Source: Desmodus rotundus (lineage: Eukaryota; Chordata; Mammalia; Chiroptera; Phyllostomidae). From it: a stretch of 64,000 bases of DNA. The stretch's first letter is position 1; each line of letters starts with the position of its first letter. The DNA lies in assembly GCF_022682495.2 (NCBI RefSeq), contig NC_071392.1, positions 72,438,097 through 72,502,096 of the forward strand, written 5' to 3'. Of the stretch, positions 22,442 through 35,490 are shown in pieces. Both the position numbers and the translations under genes were made by a program. The notes under the pieces were generated by a model that was not told the DNA's origin, did no database searches, and was given only the letters and a program-made list of their open reading frames with translations.

Positions 22442-23513
22442 GACTGCAGATAAGCCAGCAGAAATACACCATTAATGCAGGTTATCACTACACATATTAC
22501 TCTTCCACTCCTATTCCTTGTTTTTCTGTATCAGTTAACCCACTGTAGGAGCTTTCTACAAACCAAGCAATTTTACAGATGGGCTGCACAGCATCCCAGA
22601 GGAGAGGAACTCTCAAATCCCAAATGCTGGGTGACTTTCACTTAGTTTATATTGAGAATTTTAGTGTCCTAGCTATATATTTTAGTCAGATAGTTTTAAA
22701 GCAGACACAATCTTTCCCAAGTTTCTGGTACAGTGAGTTTGCCATTTATCAGACCATCCCACCTGCGTGCAGAGAAAGGAGACTTCATCTTACATACAGA
22801 GAGGGTGCAAAATCAGAGGACATCTGTGGTTAATGGTAAATAATACAGAACAGTTTTTGATTGTTCTCTGGGGAACCCACATGCCAATTTTGTTTTCTGG
22901 TTTTTATTTCTCCATTTCTGCCATCCTTTCATTTATTTGAAGATTATGTATATTTTATTATCAAACAAATTCCCACTTTTCAGAGAAACAAATTCTAAAT
23001 GATCAAGGCCACTGGATGGCACTTCAAAAGATCTGATTTTGTAAAGTGTGATGCTCCAGAAACTATTTTCTTTTAGAAAATATGCTTAAAGTTTAAATAA
23101 TCCAGTTCTTACTGACATAGTTCATACAAAGGAATTATTTCTCCATAATTATTCTTTTCCTGTAAAGAACTAAAAAATTAATATTTTTAAGTTTAAAAAG
23201 TGCTGATTATATAAATTGTTAAAATATACTGAAAATGTAGGTTACTAAATCCTAGACACATCATTTGGAAACTTTATTACCATTCTACAATTATCATTAA
23301 TTTGGTTTAATCTAGCAGCAGTCTTCCCTCATTTCTCAGTAAATTTTTTATCAGACTCTAGAGCTTCTATCAGAATTAAATGCTTTTATATTTGCACATG
23401 TGTGTTTAGCTACATGAGATACTTTTAAAATTCTCTGACAAGAGTTTTGGAATTTATCTTAAATATTTTCTCTTTTAATAGAGAAATATCAGATTATTTC
23501 TAACACAGTCATA
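22442..23513. other. Unassigned AT-rich DNA
   Basis: No gene or repeat recognised. Confidence 0.3.
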
Positions 23514-23523
23514 GGGAAGACAT

Positions 23524-23709
23524 TTTATTTTTTGATTTTAGAGAGAGAGGTAGAGAGAGTGAGACACACAGAGAGAAACATAGATTTGTTGTTCCACTTA
23601 TTTATGCATTAATCAGATGATTCTTGTATGTGCCCTGACCAGACATCAAACCCACAACCTTGGCATATTGAGACAACACTCTAACCAAATGAGCTACCTG
23701 GCCAGAGTG
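23524..23709 (-). mobile_element. VES-type SINE with TSD
   Basis: Minus strand starts at CTGGCCAGGTAGCTCATTTGG (read from 23706), with a B-box region around TGTGGGTTTGATGT and the (TCTC)n and A-rich end. The direct repeat GGGAAGACAT flanks it at 23514-23523 and 23710-23719, as expected for L1-driven insertion. Confidence 0.88.
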
Positions 23710-23732
23710 GGGAAGACATCTTTAATGATTCC

Positions 23733-24300
23733 TGTACTAGTTAGAGTTCTCCAGTAAAGGAGAACGAGTGGGATGGATGGATGGATGGATAGATAGATAG
23801 GTAGATAGATAGATAATAGATAGATAAAAGATAGATAGGCAGGCAGACATAGACATAGATATAGACATAGAATGAGACATTAGATATAGATATATTATTA
23901 AGCATTAGCTCACACACTATGGAGGTTGACAAGTCCTAAAGTCTGTCATCTGCAAGCTGGAGACCCAGGCAAATTGGTGGTATAACTCAGGCCAAGCCTG
24001 AAAGCTTGAGAACCAGGGGAGAATGATGTAAATCCCATCATGAAGGCCAAGGAAAATGAGACCAGATGTCCTAGCTCAAGAATCAAAAGAGGAAAAAAGG
24101 GGATGAATGCCTCCTTCCTCTGCCTTTTGTTCTATTCAGGCCTTTAACAGATTAGATGGTAACCACCTGAATTGAGGGCCACCTTCTTTACTGAGTCCAC
24201 TGATTCAAATGCTAATCTCATCCAGGAACACTTTCAGAGACACAACCAGAAGTAACCTTTAATCTAGGCATCCTATGCTCACTGTTATGGAATTGACTCA
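23733..24300 (+). mobile_element. Mammalian ERV LTR-like repeat
   Basis: TGTACTAGTTAGAGTTCTCC start, then GGAGGTTGACAAGTCC, GCTGGAGACCCAGGC, a GGCCTTTAACAGATTAGATG block and CAAATGCTAATCTCATCCAG: this order is found in a common old mammalian LTR repeat. The subfamily cannot be named with certainty. Confidence 0.55.
23770..23870. repeat. (GGAT)n/(GATA)n compound microsatellite
   Basis: GGAT units pass into GATA units with interruptions, then AGACATAGA-like units. It sits where related LTR repeats carry a short GATA/GAGA-rich stretch, so it probably expanded from that seed. Confidence 0.85.
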
Positions 24301-24309
24301 TCATTAAGC

Positions 24310-24375
24310 TATTTAATTTATTTATTTTTATTTTTTAATATTTTTTATTGTTGTTCAAGTACAGTTTCAAAAGAA
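24310..24375 (-). mobile_element. Short L1 3' terminus
   Basis: TTTTTTATTGTTGTTCAAGT followed by ACAGTTTC is the reverse of an L1 end; only some 65 bases remain. Confidence 0.5.
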
Positions 24376-25805
24376 AATGATATACTTTGTTTATATTTTG
24401 TTCATTAAGCAAGTTTTAGTTTTGTAAATTGTGTGTTCAATCTCACCCCAACGATCCCAACTCTATTAAAACTAGGACTTATTTTATCTGTATTAAACAG
24501 TATGCATTGTGTACAAAATAAATACAATAGATGTTGCTGAACAATTAATTTATATATAGGGCAGAATATATATCATATGAAAAAGATCTCATATTGTTTA
24601 AAATTGAGCAAATGTAGATTTCAATAATTTTGTGAAGTTAAATTTAAAAGATATATATAACTATTCACATGCAGGAACATGTTTTCATATGTTATTTTTA
24701 TTTACATACATAGATTTGGTTGCATCACATCATAATTACTAATATATATCTAATTAGTATATAGTAATACATAAGTAGCATATACATGTATATATTTTAA
24801 GTTTGTTTAAAAACTCAGCATATTGAAATTCTGACCAGGCAGGGGAATTTGATTAAATACACCTCATTTTATTTTAGATTATAGTATTTCCAAATAACAT
24901 TTATTTATTCATGCTAACTGGTAAATGCAAATTCATCACTAAATCCTTGAAATTGAATTTTCAGATGAAGACATTTATTTTAAAACTTTAAACTGCAGAT
25001 AAATTTGCAGGGGTTTTAGAAATATAAAATTTGCCATCTTGCCTATGTTTTTACTATCTTTAAGCAAAACATTACATTCACAGTGCTTATTTTTATTTTA
25101 CAATAAAAATTTTGAGCCATAGCTTTAATAGAAGCATTCTTCATGTGTAATTTAATATCATCTATCTTATGTTGTTATAAAACAAAACAAACCAAAACCT
25201 GAGATCTTGATATATGACACATGGTATTAAAAATGTATCTTTCCTAATCTCTTGGGAGCAGGCAGAAAAGCAATATTAGGCACTTGTGTAGGTGACTTTA
25301 ATATTCCCACCTCAATGAGGAAAATTTTTTTTTTCTTTTGAGTAACGTGATCTGTAGCAATTCTTTACTTCAAATATCTAAGATGAAGGTCTGGGTCTCG
25401 TATATTATAATAGAAAAAGCTTAGGAAAAAAGTCTGTCTCATGCTCTCAAACAGACTAGCTACAGATATTCACAGTTCACTATCAGAAACATTGCTTTAA
25501 CCCTCATTTCCTACATAATATCTTAGTACCGTCAAAAACGATATTCTGTGGCAGTCAGGTCTCCAGTGATTGTGGTCAGCAACAGGAAAGAAAATGCCCA
25601 AATGTACTGTCACAAAATATAAAGTGGGACTTTGGAAACAATGTTAAATGAGTTCAACAAATATATAAAATACCATTACAAATCAAGTTTTGCCATAAAG
25701 AAAGTTATTCATATAATGGCTGAGGAAAAATAAAAGTAAGGCTTTCTGTTTAGCTTTTTTTTTTAAAGCTAAAAGATTTTTGTGAAGTAATAATGTGAAA
25801 GATTA
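24376..25805. other. Unassigned, very AT-rich
   Basis: Dense TATA/ATAT stretches (24530-24810). Nothing recognised. Confidence 0.3.
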
Positions 25806-25888
25806 TTTATTTATTTATTTTACTGTTGTTCTGTTACAGTTGGTCCAATTCCCACCCCCTTGCTCTCCACTACCCTATTCACCCCCTT
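25806..25888 (-). mobile_element. L1 3' terminus
   Basis: TTACTGTTGTTCTGTTACAG, then TTGGTCCAATTCCCACCCCC is the reverse of an L1 3'UTR end. Confidence 0.6.
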
Positions 25889-26099
25889 GCTTTATTTATT
25901 TATTTTTAGAGAGAGGGGAAGGGAAAGAGGGAGAATGTGAGAAACATAAATGTGAGAGAGAAACATCAGTTGGTTGCCTGTCGCATGCCCCCAAATGGAG
26001 ACCTGGCTCGCAACACAGGCCTGTGCCCTGACCTGGAATCGAACCAACCTTTCAGTTTGTGGGACAACACTCAGCCCACTGAGCCACACCAGTCAAGGC
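25889..26099 (-). mobile_element. VES-type SINE
   Basis: Minus strand: a GACTGGTGTGGCTCAGTGGG A-box region, a GGTTCGATTCC B-box-like region and a Pol III SINE body, followed by an A-rich tail into the neighbouring L1 end. TTAGCTTTTT occurs on both sides of the L1-plus-SINE block (about 25751 and 26103), so both may have arrived as one unit or the match may be chance. Confidence 0.85.
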
Positions 26100-27429
26100 A
26101 GCTTAGCTTTTTCTTTTTTATCAGAGAAAAAACATGCCAGAAATATAAATGAACTATAGACAGAAAATAAACAAAATTTAAAGGCTTTGTGGGAAAAAAA
26201 AACCCTGAAAAAATTCAGTGTAAAGAGTTGGTTTTAAAATTGATCATTTCAAGCTAAATAGAGGTAGAATAGAACAAATTAATTATGAATTCTTTATGAG
26301 TATGTTGCATGGACGTAAATTTTATTACAAAGCATGTTTTTAGAATACACAAATGTTTCCTGGAAGGGATTGTGTCACTTCTTACTAGAGGGAAGAAGCT
26401 CACTTCATGTGCTATGACAGATTTCATATTGAGAACGATGTCCAGTTACAAACACATGAACAGCTCAAATAAATTACAAAAGTTTAAATCAAGGACAGTG
26501 CTTTGAAAAGCAAGAACGAATGAATGAGAAAAGGAAAGTAAGAGAAGGAGGAAGAGAAGAAAAGGGAAAAGAAGAAAAAGAAAGAGAGGGAGCAGGAAGA
26601 GCAGAGAAAGAAGAAACCTAAATTTCTAAATTTACCTTGTTGGCACGCAAAAGCAATAGTGTCCTTAATTGAGTTGGCTCACCCCTGAACCATAAATATG
26701 TGAGGTAAACTGGAAGGAGTGTACAGATAAGGCTTAAAAAAACAACAGAAATAAGAAAAAAGCTGTTGTTATGCATCATTGTAATTCCAGAAAGAGAGTA
26801 GAATAAATCAAGGACAATATTTGAAAAGCAAAGAAGATGATAAGCTTCACTAGTGCAGCAGCTGCCTTCAAAGGCAGTTTATGTCCACTCTCAAGTGTGC
26901 AGTTCTCTCATCCTCTTCTACCCTTTGTAGTGCACCCACATTTTGTCATTTACTTGGCAATTAACCAGTTTTTGAAGGATTAAAATTGTTCAGTTCTAAT
27001 GTGTATGTAAGTGCTGGAGCTGCTTGGGTAGTGTATACCGACATTCTCTCAAGAAGCTTCTGGTATAACTGTTTTTCCCATTATGTGTTACAAACTGATT
27101 GATCATTTACAGAAGTTTCTTTCACATGGGAGAAATTATCTGAGGTTAGTATTCTTGAGGAAGAGATTGTGTCATCAGTTTCCTGATGAGAAATGACCAA
27201 TATCTTCAAAAAGTTTCTATGTGAGGTATGGTTTATTATAGCTAACAGAAATCTTTAAAAGTTTCCTTCACCCATCCTTTTATTGAAGATGACTGCCTCA
27301 GCACAGCTTCAAAGGAGGGAGCCGAGGCATACCTTTCAAGAAGTTTGGTTGTGAAGACAGGGAAAGAGAGATAATTGGTTGAAATCAAATCAGTGTGTGT
27401 GTTGATAGGTACCGAAGAGTAACAGAAAT
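26100..27429. other. Unassigned, with a purine tract
   Basis: 26515-26618 is about 100 bases of nearly pure G/A. No gene seen elsewhere. Confidence 0.35.
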
Positions 27430-27620
27430 GTAAATGACGGCACAGGGAATTTAGTCAATGATACAGTAGTAACTATGTATGGGGCCAGGTGGGTGCTTAA
27501 AGGATCAGTGGGCCCACTCTGTGGAGTATGTGACTTTCTAGCCACTATTCTATAGACCTGATGCTAATAGAGAATAATACTGAATGTAGACACTAATTGA
27601 AAAATAGAAAAAAAATTAAA
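27430..27620 (+). mobile_element. L1MA-type 3' terminus
   Basis: GGGAATTTAGTCAATGATAC, GTAACTATGTATGGGGCCAG and an ACTAATTGAAAAATAGAAAA tail follow the L1MA 3' end order also seen at 48440-48632. Confidence 0.65.
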
Positions 27621-28680
27621 GAAATCCATGTGTGCATGTGTGCACACACATAAATACACAATATATAATTGGAAGATTATTATGTTCAAATTGACATTAA
27701 TGATATGGTTGATAATAGAGACAAAAGGCAATTGATGAAAATAACTCTACCTATTAAAAATGGCCTGTGGAAAGTGACTTTCTTCCAATGAATATCACAT
27801 TGAATGGGAGTAAAAAAAATAGTGACCTCATAGTGAAGAAACCAGTGGACACTATGTCAGCCCTGTGCTCAAAATTAACATTGACAGCAATAAGTCACGG
27901 TGATAGTAGATGCCCTTGATATGATGTGACTTTAATGACATTTTGACTTTGTTGTCTTCCTCTTCCAAAATCATAAACACAGTTTAATCATGAGAAAAAA
28001 CATAAGCCCTGAATTGAGAGTCATTCTGCAATGACCTCCTCCTCAGAACTGTCAAGGTCATGAAAAAGAAGGACAAAGTCTGAGAAGCTGCCACAGCCAA
28101 GAGGAGCCTAAGGAGACATAATGACTCAATGTCATGTGGTATCCTAGATGAGATCCTAGAACTGAAAAAGTACATTAGGCAAAAGCTAAGGTGATTTGAA
28201 TGAACTATAATTTGACATAAGACAAAAGGAGCAGTATAAATACAATGAAGGATTATAATTACATTGTAGGCACATGTAAGCCCAAATAACCACTCAGCAG
28301 TGTTTGGGTGTACATTCCATGCTTTGAAAGTATACATAACAACCATTAGGAGATAGGGAAAGAGCAAAAAATATTGTCTTCTGTACAAAGATACTCCTAT
28401 CTACAAGTTATTAATTTACTGAAGAAAAGTTAGTCTTATAATTTTATCATAAATTTTGGTAAGGTAGTACCAGCATTGTTGAACATTTCAAATTGCTAAA
28501 CTTAATAGGACACCATACTTCTTTTCTTTGAAGCTCACTTAATGTTTATATACTTTAGTTGGTATTAGGTGATTCTCCAGATTTTTACAAGGTAAGGCAC
28601 ATATATGAGACAAAAATTAAACATTCTGATATTTAAAAAGAATTCTCACCCTCTCTATCTTCAGTCCTCTCTAAATTTAT
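27621..28680. other. Unassigned
   Basis: Contains a 134-codon minus-strand frame (27984-28388) with hydrophobic stretches. I see no family motif, and A/T-rich composition explains the hydrophobicity. Confidence 0.3.
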
Positions 28681-28896
28681 ATTTTTTATTTTTATTTGTT
28701 AAGATTTTATTTATTTTTAGAGAGAGGGGAAGGGAAGGAGAAGGAGAGGGAGAAAAACATCAATGTGCGGTTGCCTCTTGCGTGGCCCCCATGGGGACCT
28801 GGTCTGCAACCCAGGCATGTGACCTGACTGGGAATTGAACTGGTGACCCTTTGGTTCACAGGCTGCACCTAATCCACTGAGCTACACCAGCCAGGG
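28681..28896 (-). mobile_element. VES-type SINE with likely TSD
   Basis: Minus strand: GCCCTGGCTGGTGTAGCTCA start (28896 downward), a B-box-like part at GGTTCACAGG/CCAGTTCAATTCCC, and a CT-rich and A-rich end. CTAAATTT flanks at 28671-28678 and 28897-28904. Confidence 0.88.
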
Positions 28897-28904
28897 CTAA
28901 ATTT

Positions 28905-31239
28905 TAAAATATCACCCAAAGAAGATTCACCAGAGAAAAAATAAAAAAAGAAAGAATTTTTATAAATAAAAGATAGCTTAGTTAAATTTCAATAATACCA
29001 TACTGAATCATTATAGAGAGAAATCTTGGCTATGTGAGGAGCCAAACAGACCCAAACGTCTGAAATTCTGTATAACCAGAAAACATTTTTGAGTATGATA
29101 GATGCTACATTTGTCTAATTGCATTAAATATGACAATAATGAAACATACATCCATATCTATTTTCAAAAGATAGCTATAATTTTCATTCAGCTGGTCTGG
29201 TTTGTCATAAAGTCAACACAAAAAACTAATTTTTGGAACCAATGATTAACACATATACTTTACCATACTGTCCTCATAATTTCAAGTCTTTTGAAATGAT
29301 TAAAAAGAATTATTGAAGAACTGAAACTTTTAAATTTATATGAAACTAGTATCTTGAGATGCTCAAGAAATAACCACATGTTGTACATTGTCTCCAATTT
29401 CTGAGAAGAGAAACAATGAAACGGATGGATAAAAGCAATAGAGCAGCATATTATCAAAATGAAGAAATTTGTTTTGTATTTTATTATAGAAGACGTTTCT
29501 GAAATGAGTTCCATTGCTTAGACTTTGATGGGCCAGACAATCAGATAATTTGCACAGAACAGCAAGAGCAGCACTGACCAGCCTGGGCTTGCCCTCACTT
29601 GGCTAAGGAGTCTGTGCAGCGGATTAAAAGATCCTGGAAGTAACAGCCCCTGTTATTGCTTCAATAAGTTATGCCCCAAATTATCAATTTACTGTGCATA
29701 TTCCATCATGGCCCAGCCACCCTTTTATTCTTCAGCCTGACTCTACCTCTGGTTCATATTCCAACTGTAACCTTAGAATTTGCTTAGGTGTTTGACTTCA
29801 ATAGTACGCATTGATTATAACACACTGTTTATTAACGTGGGATATTCTTTTAAGGGTTCTAAGAATGTTGTTACTTTAAAAAATGAAGACAATTCTCTTC
29901 TAAGAACCAAAACTTATTTCACTAGAGTCAGGCCAATAAAAATGTTTCATGATTTAGCATACCCTACTCACCTAATTTCCCCCCAAAATATAAAAAATGG
30001 AATCCCTCCTTAGGAAACTAGTGTTCGGCTCCTGCCTAAATAATCTTGAGGGTGAGAGAAAGTTTATTGTGTTCACTTCAAATTGTCATTATCCCCCAAA
30101 TACCGGGCAGGGTCCTGCAAGTTACACGCTGAATAGGAAGCAAAATAACCACAAAATAGTCAATTGAAACCACAATACATTTGTGAAAGTTTTTAGATAA
30201 ATATCTTATTTCTCTGAGATCACCTCAGTTACACTATTACTGTGACAAACCTCCTTTACCACTTATTTTCTGGTAAGAAGTTAATTTAGTGAGTGTTCAC
30301 TGTTTCATTCTCCTCTAATACTTCTGCCTTTTCTCTCCTTTTCAATTATCATATGTATAATAGAGTAGAATATAATTTTGTTTTACCAGGAAGTACAATG
30401 AGCTCTCTAGAGGGAAGGTGATACATTACTTTGACAAACACATAAATAAGTGAGGTAATCATTTGTCATGAACTGACGAACTCACCAGCTGACTGTTAGA
30501 AGCAATTTTAATAGCATACAAATTTTGAATACAGTTCTTGTACTGGTGATTGTAGATAAACAAATGAATACTGTCCAAGTCTGGCATGTTGCCAGAAACT
30601 TAAGGACTAGAATTACCTGGTGAGATTAATCATCATGTCAGTATTTTTATGACTAAGGACAATCTGGATCCAGAGACTTGGCCTACTTTCAGAGAAGTGG
30701 CAATGGCTCATCAATCTATGTTGCAGAAGTGTTAATTAGTGGCTCCTAGTCACGGTGGGTGCATTACTCCCTCGTGAGCACTGAGGAGTCAGGGAGAGTG
30801 TGTTGAATAATTTATCTCTTTTAAAAAAATCAACAAGTAAGGACAGAATCAATATGGTCACGATCTAACATTTGTATTAGAAAAACAAACAGGTTTTTAT
30901 TTTTACATTTTCTGAAATGCCATAAGGCTAACAATATTAAATGATGCATTTATAACAAAAGTAAATACTTAAAGTTATAACAGGTTATAACTCAAAGTTG
31001 AGAAATATTCACCTGTGAGAGAGAGCTTGCGAATATAAGTAAGTTTTTATAAAGAATATGAACGCACGCAATGAAATGTCACAGTTACCATTCAGATATA
31101 TTACAGTTAACAAAATAATCTTTCTTTCAGAGACATTCTATGGAAAGACGAAGTGTTCTTGAACTGTGCTTATTCACTCTAGATTTCTTAAATTTCAATA
31201 TTAATAGACAAATTATCCTTGGGGATGAAGACAAGAATG
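28905..31239. other. Unassigned 2.3-kb block
   Basis: No gene or repeat recognised. 29520-29780 is a somewhat GC-richer patch. Confidence 0.3.
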
Positions 31240-31470
31240 ACTAAATTTCGGCTCAAGTGTTATCTGCTCCAGAAAGTGTGATTTTTAATGTCTCACTCAT
31301 GTTCCTACAAACCTCTATATATTTCATTATCATACAAATTAATATTTTACTATAATTTTCTTTCTTCCTTGCAAACTTCTTCTTTGGGCTATGATGGTGT
31401 TTTACATCTTTGAATCTCTACACCATAACAGAGCAGTTTGCTAAATGTTGGTTGAAGGACATGAAGGCAT
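31240..31470 (+). mobile_element. L2 LINE 3' fragment
   Basis: GGCTCAAGTGTTATCTGCTC, AATGTCTCACTCATG, TCTTCCTTGCAAACTTC and a CTAAATGTTGGTTGAA end follow the order of the L2 3' part. Confidence 0.55.
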
Positions 31471-31552
31471 GGTCCCTGTCTTCAAAGTCTAACATGGGAA
31501 AATCACAATAAGAATTTTTCCATGTTAGGTAGAAACTTGCACACATGCCATA

Positions 31553-31708
31553 GGAAGGAAGGAAGGAAGGAAGGAAGGAAGGAAGGAAGGAAGGAAGGAA
31601 GGAAGGGAGGGAGGGAGGGAGGGAGGGAGGGAGGGAGGGAGGGAGGAAGGAAGGAAGGAAGGAAGGAAGGAAGGAAGGGAGGGAGGGAGGGAGGGAGGAA
31701 GGAAGGAA
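31553..31708. repeat. Perfect two-phase GGAA/GGGA microsatellite
   Basis: 39 four-base units without a break: 13 GGAA (31553-31604), 10 GGGA (31605-31644), 8 GGAA (31645-31676), 5 GGGA (31677-31696), 3 GGAA (31697-31708). All purines on the plus strand. Open frames through it on both strands are artefacts. Confidence 0.98.
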
Positions 31709-31709
31709 G

Positions 31710-32240
31710 AATTCTGCTGTGGTGGGGTAGGTAGAGAAGCATCATGAGAAAGGATTGGAGTTCTTGTATTTTAAATGGAGTTTTCTGGTGGAGGAGAGAA
31801 GAGGCTATAAGTAAAAAAGCTTTTGGCAAATGCCAATTGATTGTGTGTAACTGAAATAATGCATGTGAGGAAAGGGAAAGCAACAGAGGGCAGTTCTGGA
31901 CAGGTTGTCTAGGGATAAATAAAGGGGTTTTGTATGCCTTAATAAAAAGTTCGGACTTTATTTTAAAAAGCAAAGAATGCTTGAACAATTTTAAAGGGCG
32001 TAGGTGGGATTATTATAGTATTTAGGAATGATAACTTTGCTAGAATACTGAGACTGGACAGAAAATATTAATTTCTTATAAGGCTATTTCAAATTTCAGT
32101 TGAGAGATTTCGTAGGTCTGATTTTAAGGCAGCATACAGGACCAGAGACAACATTTTCATGAATTTATTTAGATTTAGAGATTAGCTGAGAAGGTGTGAC
32201 AAATGAAGGTTGCAACTAATTTCAAGTAACGATTAAAGTT
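31710..32240 (+). repeat. Ancient mammalian repeat remnant
   Basis: The stretch from TTTTGTATGCC through AAGTTCGGACTTTATTTTAA and AACAATTTTAAAGGGCGTAG to AAGGTGTGACAAATGAAGG follows the later part of the same old family suspected at 5725-6290. Weak. Confidence 0.35.
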
Positions 32241-32244
32241 GTTC

Positions 32245-32572
32245 AATTTATGACCAAGAGATAATAGATAGAGAAAGACATGAACTCAAGATGAAACTTG
32301 TAGAGAAAATTTGTAAGATAACTAACAAAATAGAAACAGAGGCATGGATACATGGAACAGACTGACAGCTGTCGGAAGGGAGGGGGCAGAGGTACTAGAT
32401 GAAAGAAGGTGAAAATGTTAGCCAAGGCCCTATATACATACACATAGACACGGACAACGGTGTGGTGACGGCCTGGGGCCCTGAGGGCAGGGGGTGGGGG
32501 GAGGTGGGCAAAAAAGGGGGAAAAATGGAGACAACTGTAGTAGTGTAAACAATAAAAATAAAGTTTAAAAGG
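32245..32572 (+). mobile_element. L1 3'UTR and terminus
   Basis: AAATAGAAACAGAGGCATGG, ACATGGAACAGACTGACAGC, a G-rich tract (32476-32525), ACAACTGTAGTAGTGTAAAC and an AATAAA-containing end give a typical bat-type L1 3'UTR. Its last bases resemble those of the ORF1-only LINE. Confidence 0.8.
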
Positions 32573-35244
32573 TTTGTAAGATACCCAATAATGACACCAA
32601 AATAATTAAAGTGATATTTTATATCTTGATTTTTTCTTCTGACATTGAAAGTTGCAAAAAAATTATTCTTGCATCTTAAAGATAATTGGTCCCTTTCAAC
32701 AGGGAGTGACATATTGTAGAGTTTCTATTCCTTTGCTGTAGAAGCCTATCTACTGCCAAGTGTGATCAATTTGCATTGTATCTGTTTGAATAAAATATAA
32801 TTATTTTAATCTCATTGTCATTATATATTTTGAGGTCGTTATGGTACTTGTACATTTGCAAAATACTGTGAAAACCACTGAGTTCCTGAGGCCAGTTTTC
32901 TCAACATCTGAAGAACATGGGTATTTTATTCAAATAAAACTGGCTATTGGTTTAATTCTCTCAAAACCACTTCCTTGAAATTTAATTAAATATAAATGAG
33001 CCTGGCTATAGCGGCATGTACAGAGATGGAGCAATATGAGGGAAAGTCACAAATTTGAAGCAATGCATAATAAAAACTTAATTTTGAAAACTAAATAATC
33101 AGGACAAGGAGGCCAACTCATTCTACTTAACTCATATACTGCAAACATAAAAATTTATCAAAAATCATCACATCATTATACAATTTCTATACTGAGAACC
33201 CCTCCCAACTCACACCCCCCACTCACACACACATACATACAGACCACTTACAGAAAAGGAGGATTTAGGTAGGTCTGAGGGGGCAGATCTGTTGAAGGGG
33301 TAGGAAGATTTGCAAGCAGAGGGAGTTTAGATTTAGTAATCTGAGATTAGATGCTACATCATACCCCTGAGTGACTGCACATAAATCTTAAATTATGAAC
33401 AAGAGTGAGAGACTAAGCCATATGGGAACTTGTTAGCAATGTTAAGAAATTTGGCCAAATATAACTAGACATTAGAAAAATATTCATTACGACATCTTAA
33501 TCAGGGGATGGTGTGATTATATTTATGTTTTCCAGGGACAGTTTAGATTCTGGGTATTCTACAGTGGATATTTCCAGAGGTAGAAAGATTTGGTTGGAAT
33601 CTAAACCCACAAAGAGATAATGCTGAATCTGAACTGAATGGCACTTATAATGGATAAAATTGTATTGTTGTGAAAGTGAATTGGATATTAGAAATGAGGG
33701 AACTAATAGTTGCCAGATTTCCAGCAAAGACAATTTGGATGTTCTTCACTCTCGTTATTCAAGGTAGGATATTGCAAAGATAAGGGAGTTTAGAGGTAGT
33801 GTTAGAGTGGAAGACTATTATAGTTTAAGAAACTAATTGTTTAGAACTCTATTGTACTTCCAAGTGGGTGTGTCTAGACTTCTTAGTTATATGTAGCTCA
33901 AGTCTGTATTTAGTCTTCCATAACTATTTTTTAAATAAATTTATTGAGAAAATTGAGATTCTACCATACCTTAAAAGTACATTCATACCATCGTTTCTGT
34001 CTCCAAGAATGAAATGTTCATGCTTTCGTACCTATTCCTCATTTGGTGCTTTGGATTTATTCTAGAATTTTAGTAATTTTTTGCATTGATAACATAACCT
34101 CTTTTCTGGAATTTCTATTAAACTTTATTCTTTCATGCAAAACAAATTTTGCCCAAATTTTGGTCATATGTGCTTTGTATATGATACTTCTATAGACTCA
34201 GTATTTATTAAGTTTAGTTTTCCATGCGAATATATATTTTTAAAATTTTTAACTATAGTGTTTATTTTCTCTAAATTACCTTAAAATTAATATCTGAGTC
34301 ATTTATAAGATTTAAAAATTTTAAATTATTATTTATAGTAATTAAGTATTAGTAAGAAGTTGTTAGTGAACAAAATAAGACAGTTTTAGAATCATTTTTC
34401 CTCCTTCTCTGGTTGCATCGAAGCTTTATTTGGTCCAGGTTTTGTGTTAGTGGAACTGCTAAAAGTTTCTTATTTGTCATTCACTTGTCAGCATACGCAC
34501 CTTAGACAATGTTTTTGGAAGAGAAATTGGTGTTGTTTGTGTATAAATAAAATATATGTTCTGATTAGCCACTTATCTGTTATAGACGCCAATGTAGTTA
34601 TTTTATTTGCTTTGTTTAGTGCTGTAAAGTGAGGAGTTCATGTCTCGTGATTTACTGACCATGCAGGAATTCACCTAGATTTATTTCATTTTCATTTATG
34701 TAGCAGTTGTTTCATAGCAACTCTTACACCTTTTTATAATTTTGATGTATAATATGTCTAGAATAGGATAAATAAAAACTATTCTAGAATTTAAAAGTAG
34801 AATGTTACCTTTCATATGTAATAAAAATATAGAAAACCTCAGCTTCTGCTGAAGATATCTGAACATAATTATTTTACAGTTTTCATAATAAAAAGAATTA
34901 CTTCCCACATAAATATACTTTATAGCATCACATAAAATAATATTACCAAAATATAAATAATTATTTGTGAATATTTATAGATCTTTAGTTCATTGTACTT
35001 ATAACCATCAAGAATTCCCAATGTTGTTTTACTACTGAAACATAAGAAAAATTAATGTGAAATGAGGTGGGTAATTATTTAGTGATTTATGTAATTCCTG
35101 CATCTTTATTTGTCCCAGTCATTTCTGCTCTTCTCCAGGGACAAAGAGAGATGCAAACATGATGGTTTAGAGTAGCAAAATAAGAATTAATTATTAGCTG
35201 AATCTATAAGTAACTAGTTTGGATCACTTGGAATTTTTCTGTTT
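32573..35244. other. Unassigned 2.7-kb block
   Basis: No gene recognised. C/A-rich tract at about 33205-33241. Some parts may be old L1. Confidence 0.3.
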
Positions 35245-35490
35245 TCCTAACTAACGGCACAAGAAATGTCAAGTTGCTTATGGCTGTTGGCAAGAGGCTT
35301 CAGATGCCCACCCTGCGGATCTCTCCACAGGGCTTTCTGAGTGTCCTCGGGGTGTGACAGTTGGCTTCTCCAGGAAGAGTGATCTAAGAGAACAAGGTTT
35401 AATCGCCAATATCTTTCAGGATGTAGATGTGGAAGCCACACTTGTTGTTTCCATAGTATTTCACTGAAAATGTCAACTTTATTCATAGTG
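35245..35490 (+). mobile_element. MLT1-like MaLR LTR fragment
   Basis: GATCTCTCCACAGGGCTTTC, TGAGTGTCCTCGGGGTGTGA, a CAGTTGGCTTCTCCAGGAAG block and AGTGATCTAAGAGAACAAGG follow a common MaLR-type LTR order. Confidence 0.5.

Noticed and set aside
27984..28388. 134-codon minus-strand frame as a membrane protein
   Set aside because: Hydrophobicity follows from A/T-rich codons; no motif, no start context, no neighbouring exons.
31503..31988. 161-codon minus-strand frame and its plus-strand counterpart
   Set aside because: Most of it is translation of the GGAA/GGGA microsatellite (repeated FLPS/PSLP or KEGR/GGRE units).
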